Positions 35,827 to 46,047 of a stretch of 64,000 bases of DNA are shown in pieces (the stretch's first letter is position 1; the number at the start of each line of letters is the position of its first letter). The notes beneath the pieces are model-generated. The model had not been told where the DNA came from. It did no database searches and saw only the letters and a list, made by a program, of their open reading frames with translations. The stretch covers positions 51,330,653 to 51,394,652 of the forward strand of contig CM067543.1 of assembly GCA_034509755.1 (NCBI GenBank), written 5' to 3'. Source of the DNA: Anisodus tanguticus (taxonomy: Eukaryota; Streptophyta; Magnoliopsida; Solanales; Solanaceae). The position numbers and the translations under genes were made by a program.

Positions 35827-37301
35827 ATGTCATCAGCCATAAAACTTTTTTGTTCGTTTCCAGAGAAACATAATAAAGTAGTTTTTCCCAGATGCGATGT
35901 ACTATGTATACAATACTTCTCACTGGACAAAAATAGATGGCGATCAAAAAAATCTAAGTTTGATGCTAGCAATAGTTATATAACTTTGGAAATCGAGAAC
36001 TTGGTAACCTAAAAGAGAAGACAAGAACTTACAGTCCAGGCAACAAAGAATCTTACATCAAACTTCCACCGAGGTAAAGACTTGGTATCATGATCATACA
36101 CATTGAATTAATCATGTAAACTTATAAATGGATTATTTTTTCACATAATAGATACACATGAATTATTTAAAACTATGAATACGAATACATATACTTTCCT
36201 CGTGTATATTGCGGTATTATTAGTCACTCTTCCCGATATCTGCTTTTTTTTTACGAAAGAAAATTTAACATACTAATTTTTCAAATTTGATTTTACCAAA
36301 GGTTGATTCCCAATCAAACATGTATTCCTTGTGTTGATTTTCGTTCCAAGGTTAGAGTTTTGATTGGGGCGAAGGGGCGATCGAGTGAGAGTTTCAACTA
36401 GACCGGCCGGAGGGCGAGTTTAGTTGTATTTGTCGAGCAAGATTGGACCGTAATCAACGGACATCGGTGCTACAAGGGCAAAGCAAAAATCATTCTAGGT
36501 CGACTTATTATTTAATCAATAAAGGATTTTGATCTTCGAAACCCATTGGAAAAGACAGTGCAAGAGAAATCATACAAAAATAGCAATGAGTGAAAGCCTA
36601 TCAATGCTTCCAAAGTTGCCAACTCGGCTCTTTTTTATATGTCATCTTCGAGTCTTCCTTTCTAGCACCTATGTCTAGTGTCAAAAAAGGCATTAGCAAG
36701 ATCTTTCCATGTGCCTTTTGTTGCGCAAAGTCAAACTTCGAGAAGGAAGCAAGAAAAAAGGGACTAGTGAAGAGGTCATAGAGTAGATTGAATTAGAAAG
36801 GCATTACTTAGTCCGGAATTCAAGTGTTCAATGTAATTTTTTATAATAAATTTAACCGAATTTTATAGTGATATCTCACCCAACTTTTAAAAGCTAAAAA
36901 AAACTATAGTTGTTCCTTTGCGGACATCCAAAAAAGATGCTATTAGATTCTTACTCCTCCAACATAATATAAATACACACTAACAAATGACTTAAGTTTA
37001 TTTTAAACACTTGATATCACATCAATATTGTTCTTCCATAATATAAACTGGTCTCCTTAAGCACCATCATTTGTATTTTCAAACAAACTTGAGCAGCATT
37101 CAGCAAATCACAAGTACTATGAAACTAGTTAGCCTTATTCACATAGTTGGATAATTGGCATTAAACATCAATGCATCCCATAATTAAGGAGGATTCAATA
37201 AGAAATACAAAACATACACATACTTATACACGCTAAGATACTCTGGAATCGTTTATGTATTAAGGTTATATACATTATTATCTTTCAGTATTTTATCCAA
37301 C
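35827..37301. other. No gene recognised between Tat element and UEV
   Basis: Only short frames. On minus, a frame at about 35830-35970 would run across the reconstructed empty site of the Tat element for some twenty more codons, but it resembles nothing I know. The last few hundred bases are the 3' flank of the UEV gene. Confidence 0.5.
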
Positions 37302-38715
37302 TTACATAATGCAGCATTTCACGACTAGGCCTTTTTGATCCACCCGGCCCTCTTCACTGCCTGGCAAAAGAAAGTACAAGTCTTCATTCAGATATGATAT
37401 TGTAATTTCGCTTTCAACATGCTATTTGATCTAACAACAAATGCCAACTCCTAAATTGCTCGTATCGAGACATTACATCTGCATGCCTTAACATATACTA
37501 AGCTAGACATGTAGACATGTCAAACTCAATGAAGCTGAAAAATAAATATGCAAACATATACTTAGGGGTGGCAAGCGGGGTGGGGCGGTTGCAGGGCAAA
37601 CCCGCTTAAACCCGTGAAGACTTTAACCCGCCCTGCATAGCATAATTTGATGCTTTTCAACCAGCAACACCCCACTCTACATAGACCCGCAACCCGCATA
37701 AGCAACACGGCGACTTCTCTTCAGATGCTTACAGTTTTATATCGTGCTTCGGTTCCCAAAAGCTTATTTCTAGTATCTGACTTAATTAAAGAACATCCTG
37801 ACAAGTATCTAAAATGGGGTCCAACAATTTGAGGTTCTTCTGTTGCACTTTTTCCAAATGTCTGCTGCAAGATTTTTGAAAAGTTGAATGTTTCTCAAGG
37901 TCTCATTTTCTCTAGTTTTCAACTTGCATTTAGAGAATATTAAGAAAACTATGCTTACAATTATAACCTCTGAGTTGGACCTCTCATCGTGTTGCTTATG
38001 CTTCCTTCGGTGAAAAACAAAAGAAAACTTGTTTAAACCCGCAACCCACCCCCGCACCTCATCAGTTTTTCTAAAAATAATACTTTAACCCACCCAACAC
38101 CTGCCCCGCACCGCCCTGTTTCCATCCCTAGATCCAAATAAGTTGGCGTCGACTACATGAATCTTCCACAGACCATGTTACTCCCCCCCGGTCAGGAGGA
38201 TCAATAGTGTTCTCACTTACCCACCAGCGTGACTCGAACCCTCATCCTACCGGTTGATGGTGGAGGTGCTCAACCACTTGAGCAAGCCTAACTTGTCATG
38301 TTACTTATTTAAACTTATCGCAGGCCGATATTATATAAAATAAAAAAATAAAAAGTACTTTCTTTATATTGAACCAAATGACTCACCATCAGAAGGTTGA
38401 GATAGTTTTCGATTTTGGGGAGACATCATTTCCTTTTTCAACTGCATCAATACATCCTCCATTGTGTTTTCCCTCTTCCAGTCAGCAAGCATGGGGAAAA
38501 GACTTGGCTCTACCTGAAAAACTTCCTCACAGATGAGCCTGTTTTCTTAATACCAAACATAATAAAGTGAGACAGAAAGTAGTACCTACCACACCAGTTT
38601 CATAATTTACACAGCTCATGTTAATCCTGGACTGGAACCTTACACCAGGTGGCTGATCAGGATACTCCTTTCCACAAAATAGTTTCAACTGATAGATGCG
38701 TCCTTCATGTACAGT
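37302..38715 (-). CDS. Ubiquitin-conjugating enzyme variant, C-terminal exons (partial)
   Basis: Three exons on minus, 38590-38715, 38387-38513 and 37302-37360, join in frame with GT-AG sites to 103 residues plus stop. They read TVHEGRIYQLKLFCGKEYPDQ-type sequence, then VRFQSRINMSCVNYETGVV and MLADWKRENTMEDVLMQLKKEM. This is the UEV1/MMS2 fold, an E2 relative without catalytic cysteine that pairs with UBC13 to make Lys63-linked ubiquitin chains in DNA-damage tolerance and signalling. The tail ends KCCIM, a CaaX-like prenylation motif. I cannot find the 5' exons (roughly the first 50-60 residues) upstream on this strand. The gene may be 5'-truncated, or its first exons may be too diverged or distant. 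Confidence 0.85.
37563..38130. mobile_element. hAT-type MITE in the last UEV intron
   Basis: Ends taggggtggcaagcggggt and gggcggtgcgg / ccatcccta are imperfect inverted repeats, and both ends are rich in acccgc motifs. No clear 8-bp target duplication remains. The termini resemble those of the larger hAT element at 52808-56510. Confidence 0.6.
38131..38300 (-). mobile_element. tRNA-derived SINE in UEV intron
   Basis: On minus, an A-box-like ttgctcaagtgg (near 38285) and a B-box gggttcgagtca (near 38230) are about 50 bp apart. The body ends in gtcgacgccaacttatttgg, a 3' end common to Solanaceae SINEs. The hAT MITE abuts its 3' end. Confidence 0.65.
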
Positions 38716-38969
38716 CTGTCAAGTATGGCATGTCATTAGCACACAAAATACTTGCTTTCGTTAATGTCAAAGTCATAATGAGTAGTGAACAATTCTTTTT
38801 CCGATCCTACAAAAACCAAGTTGCTGTGTTGATTCCTAATACTAAGTCAACTCCCTTAAGAACCTTAATAGAGGTTTTCAACAATTATAGAAAGACATGT
38901 TATTTAAAAAAAAACCATATTTGCTTCAACAAATGGTAAACAACCTAAGTTAGAATTACAATCCAATAA

Positions 38970-39985
38970 AAAAAATTTGATAACCGTGGCGTCTGGGCAA
39001 ATTTGTGCGCACCTGGACTAATTCCACGGTATACTTGCCACCTCCCACCACAAGCAGTGCGGGGTAACTCTACATTCACCAAGGCTAGGTAATTATGTTC
39101 ATCAAGACTAGGACAGACGGAAATGCTGGGATTTAAACCTAAGACCTCATGGTTCTCAACCACTTCATTACCAATCAGGGGCGGATCTATGTAGTGGCTC
39201 GGGGATGCCACGGCACCCGGACGCTCGGAGAATTTTTATAGGAATTTTACGTCATATGGACTATATAATTAGTGAATGGCACCCAGAGTCCAAAACTGAC
39301 TCAAGGTGCCACGGTTTAAGTCCCAAAGACCCACACGCGAGATGTGGGATCGAGTCTCGATAGAGGGGGATTATTTTATACAATTTATATTTATATGATC
39401 CTTGTCTGTCTTTGTTCCCTTTTCTTTCTTTTCTTTCTGCTCCTTTTCTTAATTTCTTTTATTCCTTCAATTTCCTCTCTTTACAAGTTCATTTTTATTA
39501 TTTATTAAATTATGTAGTTGCTCCCCTTTTTTTCCAGACCTTTAAATTTTTATTTAAATGCGACTCTAGTTATTCTCTTTTTATCCATCTAATGCTATTT
39601 TTTTCTTGATTCGCAAATTCTTTTAGAATGATGGCATCAATATACATAATATTAATATAATCTATATGTAGATCAAAGGGTGTATTTGCTAATTTACTTT
39701 TTTCTTAAGCCTTTTTTCACACTATTTATAGAATTCATCAAGAGAATTAGATCGATTTGGACAAAGTTATTTGGTTTCGCGTGTTTATTTGTGCACCAAA
39801 AATCCTGTCTATCAAAGTGAATTAATTCAAAATGGATCGACCCGACCCGAATAAATTCAAACGACTTAATGTACACCCTACGTCAATCTCCTACACTAGT
39901 AGTAGGTCGGAATTAAATAGTGGCAGCCGTAGTCATCAGATTCTGGATCCGCCTCTATTACCACTAGGCCACACCATTGGGTGCA
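38970..39985 (-). mobile_element. tRNA-derived SINE split by a hAT MITE
   Basis: On minus, the head lies at 39985-39958 (A box tggcctagtgg) and resumes at 39175-38970 with a B-box-like ggtttaaatccc and a body typical of a widespread Solanaceae SINE (gtggaattagtccaggtgcg...ccacggttatc). The 782-bp insertion between the two parts is described separately. Confidence 0.65.
39176..39957. mobile_element. hAT-type non-autonomous element
   Basis: Left end caggggcggatctatgtag and right end gattctggatccgcctcta are inverted repeats. The 8-bp flanks are ttaccaat (39168-39175) and ttaccact (39958-39965), a target duplication with one mismatch. 782 bp, no coding capacity seen. Confidence 0.8.
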
Positions 39986-42816
39986 GTCCAATATTTTTGT
40001 CAAAACGGCTAACCATAGCCAATCAAATTTCATTTTATTATTTAAATATATATCTCCACCGACCTAATGCTGATCTCTTATTTCTAGTATCACACGTGGT
40101 GGTTGAAAATCAAGTTATCCATAAGTGCAGAATTGACCAACTGGGGGCAGTTGCTCAAGTTGTCATTCTGTACCTCTCCTTTCATTTAATATTTTCAGCT
40201 ATGTAGCATTGATCCCTCATTTATTATTATGTACCCATGTAGAAGGAGTGTGATATGAGTAGTGATACCTCATGTAAATCCTTGTACATACAAGTACACT
40301 AAAATTCGGCAAACAAACTGTGAGTACCCATACTAGATATGTATGCATACAATATACTAGATACATACCTATTAGCAAGTTCAGGTAACATAGATTTTCA
40401 TAAGCATTTGACTTAGACAGTATGATGCTACGACAGTTAAATTTTTATTCCAATAATTAGCTTAGTTACTAATAAGACAACATTGGCTTGTTGATGAGGT
40501 TAAATGTGTTGGGCACAGTAGCAAGGGGCTAAAATTGTAACTAATACTTTAGCATGTTTGGTCAAACTTAAAATCTGCTTTATTTTGAAAAGTCTTTTCG
40601 AAAGTACTTTTGGAAAATAGTAGTTTCTGTTTTTGACTAATCAATTTGAAAAACACTTTTGCCAATATTTAAGAAAACATTTTTGCTTCACCTAGATCCC
40701 AAAAGTGTTTAGAGGAAAGCTACTTTTTTCAAGTTACGAAAAACAACTTTTCTACTACTTTTCAAAAGTACTTTTTGTTAGATAATTATGGCAAGGGGTC
40801 GTTCGGCCATCTAGTTTGTAGAAATTGTCCCAACTCCTTTATTCTTACCGGATTTAGCCCAATTTGTATGTATTCTAACAAAAATATATATTAGCCCCGG
40901 TCAAAACCTACTTTTCTCTTACCCAGTCGTCTCTCTTCTCACTCGCATAGGCTCAACTCTTTCCTTCTTTCTCTCATTTGTTCTCCACCAAATGTCCTTA
41001 AAAAGTGTTAAAATTTCAACCACAAGCTTCAAATAATATTAGGATCAAATTCCAAATATTATTTTGTGCTAATTTCATCGAGATCAAAGAGACCCATTTG
41101 AATTTCTTCAAGTTTTTTAAGGTCTCTAATGGTGTTTTATACATCATTCAACAAGATAAATTTTGACTAAAATATTGTATTTGATTTGAAGTACCATCTC
41201 TCATTACCTAATTTCTTCTTTCTTCTAACCCTACTCTTATTAATGTGAATTTTTTTCTTGAAAGAAAATCAACAGCTATTGTAATGGCCCAAGTGAACCA
41301 CATTTTATGTGATAATGCATATTGTAAATTGTACACAGGAAAAGAGAATCTAAATTAAAAAAAAAAAAATCTAATAAAACCTTCAAAATGTTGTCTTTTC
41401 TCTTCGTTTGTGATTTCATTTTTTTCTCTCGTTTCAAGCTCATTCATTTGATTCTTTTGATGTAATGGTATATGGTTTTGTAATGTAAATTTGTGTAACA
41501 AGTGTATCTACACTGCATAATAGTGTATAACGACATGATATACGCTGTTATACAACGTAGATACATTTTTATACATGGTTATACATAACATATACATTAT
41601 TTATAGCATGTATATCTAATGTAACTTTTTAAAACTGGTAAAGTTGCATGTATATATAACGTATATGTAATATAATATAGTGTATTAGGATGTATATGTA
41701 ATGTATAGTAGTGTATATACACTTTTATACACCATGTTATACAGATTTTAAAAATGAAAAGGGTTTTATGGTAGCTCGAGGAAGAAGGTAAAAACAAATA
41801 TTAAAATAAATTTGGGTAGCTTGAGGAAGAAGGTAAAACAAATATTAAAATAAATTTGGCTTCATGAAATTCAATGTAAACGTATGTTGGCTATTTTAGA
41901 TGTAAAATATTGTTGCGCTATGCTCATTGTAAACTGTTTGCTTGGGCAGTATATATGGGGGTAAGTATCCCTTTTTTTTGTCCTGAAAGCTTGGTCCAAC
42001 ACCTCAACTCCGTAAAATAAGCATATTTTCAAACCAAAACAAAATTTGCACTTTTGGACTCCCATAAGCTTGGCCAAATAGGCTATAAGCGATATAAGAC
42101 GTGCCAAAAGTGCAGTATTCTCATATTAGTTTCTTATCAAAAGAGTTGAAAAGGTATGTGTAGGCTATATTACGGTGGCGAAATAATTCATGCGAACATG
42201 AGTGTAAGTACACGTACGAGGCTTGAGCGGTTTATTTCCTAATTTTCGTGTACTCGGAAGAATCCACGATAATCGTACCCATGTCACACCCATCGGACAA
42301 CGATATAGTTATACGTCGACACAAATGAAGGATTTACGTAAGCGGCCTACTTTGCTCGTGTTTCTCTTTTTTCTTTGTGTTAACTCAAAATATATCAAAG
42401 CGAGAAATCAAGAAAATACACTAACACTAAATTCGAGAAAACGGCAATCACGTCCAAAAATTGAAGTACGAAAAAAATCCAAAACAACCAAACACCTCCA
42501 TTCTTGCAATCGAAGTGTCAAACTATGCAATGGCATCGGTGTCAACATCTAGACATGTGCCGCTCCACAGTTTATTCAGTCTGAATTAAGTTTTCCCTCC
42601 CACTAGTTATCTTATATATATGCATGCTGCTTTCTATCTTACCATCTTCTCATTTACCAAATAGTCTGAGTTTAAGAATTGAAGCCTTGCGATGAAAATC
42701 GAAGTGTCATTTTCAATGTTTTGTGGCACAAGTGTGTCCTTAGTTCATTAAGGCATTATCTTTAGATGCATCTAGAATAAAGTCATACATACAAATTCGC
42801 TCGTCAAGTCATTAAG
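39986..42816. other. AT-rich DNA with MITE fragments, no gene
   Basis: Pieces near 40548-40790 (tttggtcaaactt..., ending caaaagtactttt) and 41985-42090 (ending agcttggccaaat) look like the two halves of one palindromic MITE separated by about 1.2 kb. The inner part contains a very AT-rich tract with many tgtatata/tatacac motifs (41500-41740) and a tandem pair of 45 and 44 bp (41771-41815, 41816-41859). No open frame resembles a known protein. Confidence 0.45.
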
Positions 42817-43194
42817 GGGTTGTTTGGTAGAGTGTACAAGGTAGAATAACGTTGGTTTAACATTTTAGTACAATGTTTGGTTGCATATTTAAGTCTAGTA
42901 CAACTAATACCAGTATTACTTATACACCGTATTCAACACTATTATTATTCATAGTAAACCATGGCATTAATAATACCAGTACTATTCTTATATTTATACA
43001 CCCCTTCTTCTTTTTATCAAGAAAAGTTAAGTTTTAAAATTTGGTGGCCCATGCAGGACTTATACACCCTATACAATACTATTTAGAAAATATACAATGC
43101 ATGTTATTTTTAATACAAAAAAACAAATACTCGATAAGAAATAACGTCAGCATAACTAATCCCAGGATAACTTGTCTTCGAACCAAATTGTCCC
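42817..43194. mobile_element. Tourist-type (PIF/Harbinger) MITE
   Basis: Ends ggggttgtttggtagag and cttcgaaccaaattgtccc are inverted repeats, with TAA on both sides (42814-42816, 43195-43197). 378 bp. Confidence 0.75.
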
Positions 43195-44589
43195 TAAGTG
43201 GCAAAGAGCGTCTAGGTACCCAAACTAATTACAAAATTCACCCTTGGACGGTAAGGCATCACTCTTGGCTCCTAATAATGGTGTCCTAGCATATTATGCA
43301 CTGTATTTAGCAGATTCTAAATGATTAAGACTCATACTCAGTATGAAGCCTATACTCTTTCTTTCCACCTCTTCATTTGTTTGTTATTTCCTCATACTGC
43401 TTACCTTCTTACTCTTGGACTCCCGAGTCATTGTCGTGGTCCCTAAGTATTACGTCATATTACATGCACCATAGCATGCTTCCTTTAGCAAACTCTAAAT
43501 GATAATGACTCAAATTCCATATCATGCGCCGATGACATATAATTATGACTCAAAGCTGAGAGTTTTTTTATTGAGATGGAGCTCTTTGAGAGCCAATTCA
43601 ATTAAATAGGTCTGTCAGAAATTATGACAAAAATGGTGAAAACGTATCACCGTGGCGCGCCTTCACTTGTACGTTTTAATGTTTGTGAAATTACATTTAC
43701 ACCGAAGGCGCGATACGCACCTTACGTGAAAATAAAAATACAAGAGAAAGGCACGTCTCTAGACTAGCGCCTTCGAACTGCATTTTTCGATGAAGATTGG
43801 GTGGTTTGACGAATCTTTTCAAACTTCAAAGTGCATGGACAACAACACACCTTCGGGAAAATTACCGAGGCGGATAGCGCCCTCGCCATAAATACCCACA
43901 TCGCCCATTTAATCCCATTTTTACGCACCGATTCGCACCCCACCCCCCCCCCCAATTTCCACCATTGAAGTTAAGTTTTTTCTCCCAAAATGTCCCTAAA
44001 AAGGCCGATTTTTCCACTTTGAAAAAAATCTTTCAAGACATTATTTGAAGGGTGAGGATCACTTCTATCCGAAAAGTTTGTGATTTAATCAACAATACAA
44101 GTCAAAAAAACGAAATCTTCAAGACGTAAACTCTCGAGAATTTTTTCCATTTTTTGTAGTTTATTGCTTGATTAATACGTGTATTAGTTTTTTTAAAGTA
44201 AAAATTTATGCTTTGTTGTATTTATTTGTTAAAAGTATTAAGGTTATGTATAATTTTTATAGTAACTGTTACAAATCTGCTATTGTTGTGCGTTTAAGTA
44301 TCTTGTGTTACATAATATATTTGTTGTTATTGCATTTAAGTATCTTGCGTTTACATAATAATCTTCTGCGTTTATTTTCTCCTACTATGTTTAATTTTAC
44401 TTGCTTAGATTATTGTTGCTACTTATTTAATTAGAATGCTTTGAATTTTGTAATTTTGTTCCTATTGCTTTTATTATTTTTGAATGTATCCTGGCTTTCT
44501 CTGCTTCCTCGAGTCTGAATGCATATTCAAATAAAAGTTCTATATATTTTGGTGGAGTAGATATGGACTCAAAGTCTCATTCTCAAGGT
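43195..44589. other. Intergenic DNA, no gene recognised
   Basis: Two related segments (about 43247-43360 and 43415-43530; shared agca..actctaaatgat..gactca) form a degenerate tandem repeat. A C-run lies near 43941-43952. The rest is AT-rich and unassigned. Confidence 0.45.
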
Positions 44590-45850
44590 TACACTTCACA
44601 AAGGGGAAGTTACCATTCAAGTACCTACGAGTACATTAGTCAACCCCTTCTTGATAAGATGATGGAAAGAATCGCTCATTGGACATAAAAGTTTTGTCCT
44701 ATGCGGGGAGATTACTGACTTATTAAGACTATCTTGTACTCTATTCACACTTTCCGGGCTCATGTCTTGATGCCTAAGAAAGTGATCAAAAGTATTGAAG
44801 CCTTTGTAGAACTTATTTGTGGATTGGTAGTCATACTTCAACAAAGAACGACCCTTCTAGCTTGGGAAGTTGTGTATTCCAAAGGCTGCAGGAGGCTTAA
44901 ACATTTTACATGTGCTAACATGGAACAAAGTCATGCAATTTATTATATGGAACTTTTGCAAGAAGAAAGATAAGTTGTGGGTGCGGTGGGTACATATATA
45001 CTAGTGGTAAGGGGCGACCTATTTGGAGTGTGATACCAAAGCGAGGCATCATGGATGCTACAAAAAGCATTTATGTCTAAGGCACTCGTGTAAAGGCGGG
45101 TTACGATCTTGATCAAATACAACACATGGAAAAGTTCTCTATCAAGGATATGTATCTAAAGTTAAAGGCTAATACCAAAAAGTGCCATGGAGGAGATTAA
45201 TTTGCAACAACGGTGGATCACTAAAATGTTATTTTATTCTATATCTTGCAATCCACGGCGAGATTATATACAAAACACGGACTCGTGAGATGGGGGCGAT
45301 AAGGGACATGCGATGTCCTTTAACGATGGCGGAGCCGGTTCAAAAATATAAAGAAGTAAACACACGAAAAAGCTAAGGGGTTCAATGTCTACTAAATACA
45401 CATAAAAATAATTTTAACCTTGTATATTTTTTTATGAAGAATAATTTTAACCTTGTATATACGGTGTAATTTTTCACCGAAGGGGTTCGTGAACCCCTCG
45501 GCCCTTACTAGCTCCACCCCTGTCCTTTATGTGGCGAGAGAGGATGAAAGTACAAACCATATATTCTTCCTATGTGAGTTCTCTGCTAGCATCTAATGAA
45601 AGTTGTTGATATGGCAAGGATACAACGAAAGGATTATGAAGTGCACTTTGAAAGTTGGTTTGGATGATGACAAACACAAATGGGAGGAATAGCTCACATG
45701 CTATGTTCGAAATAGTATTGGCATGCTGCATATACACCATTTGGCAAGAAGGAATCAGAGGGCGTTTTAAGCAAAGCAAAGAAGCCATGAAGTAGTATTT
45801 AGAATGATCATTTCTGAGAGAAGTTGGAAGCAAAAACCAGCTAGGAGATT
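44590..45850 (+). pseudogene. LINE reverse-transcriptase C-terminal fragment
   Basis: In shifting frames it reads PLLDKMMERIAHW, then LPKKVIKSIEAF, LLAWEVVYS and KKDKLWVRWVH, and further on a zinc-binding RVT segment (MRCPL, interrupted, then STNHIFFLCEFSAS) and a WQ-EG/RNQRAF-like tail. This is the order at the C-terminal end of plant L1-type ORF2. The endonuclease and RT core are absent and the frame shifts repeatedly. A 199-bp MITE splits the zinc-binding segment. Confidence 0.72.
45324..45522. mobile_element. hAT-type MITE inside the LINE fragment
   Basis: Left end cgatggcggagccgg and right end ctagctccacccctg are imperfect inverted repeats. Flanks are tcctttaa (45316-45323) and tcctttat (45523-45530), an 8-bp duplication with one mismatch. 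The interior contains a doubled taattttaaccttgtata. Confidence 0.7.
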
Positions 45851-45852
45851 AA

Positions 45853-46047
45853 GGGGTCGTTTGGTATGTGGGGCAAGGATAATAATTCCGGGATAAATTT
45901 TTGGATTAACTTTATCCCATGTTTGGTTTGAGATATTAGCTAATCCTGGGATTATTTTATCCCACCATTTGTACTAAAATGGTGGGATTACTATCCCATG
46001 TAGAGAATGGAATATCCCAACCCATAGGATATCCTTGCTTATCCCAT
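45853..46047. mobile_element. Tourist-like MITE, right end missing
   Basis: Starts TAA-ggggtcgtttggta and has the mirrored ggataa...ttatccc body of this class. It stops before its right terminal repeat, exactly where Copia RT sequence begins (46048). Confidence 0.6.

Noticed and set aside
35830..35972. A minus-strand frame that continues across the reconstructed empty site of the Tat element
   Set aside because: Interesting as a possible disrupted exon, but the residues match nothing I recognise and the frame has stops just upstream.
36590..36781. A 63-residue Cys-containing open frame
   Set aside because: No family resemblance, no splice or promoter context, and no second copy to test conservation.
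38215..38297. tRNA-like A and B boxes suggesting a tRNA gene
   Set aside because: No cloverleaf or acceptor stem is evident, and the sequence runs into a SINE body and tail.
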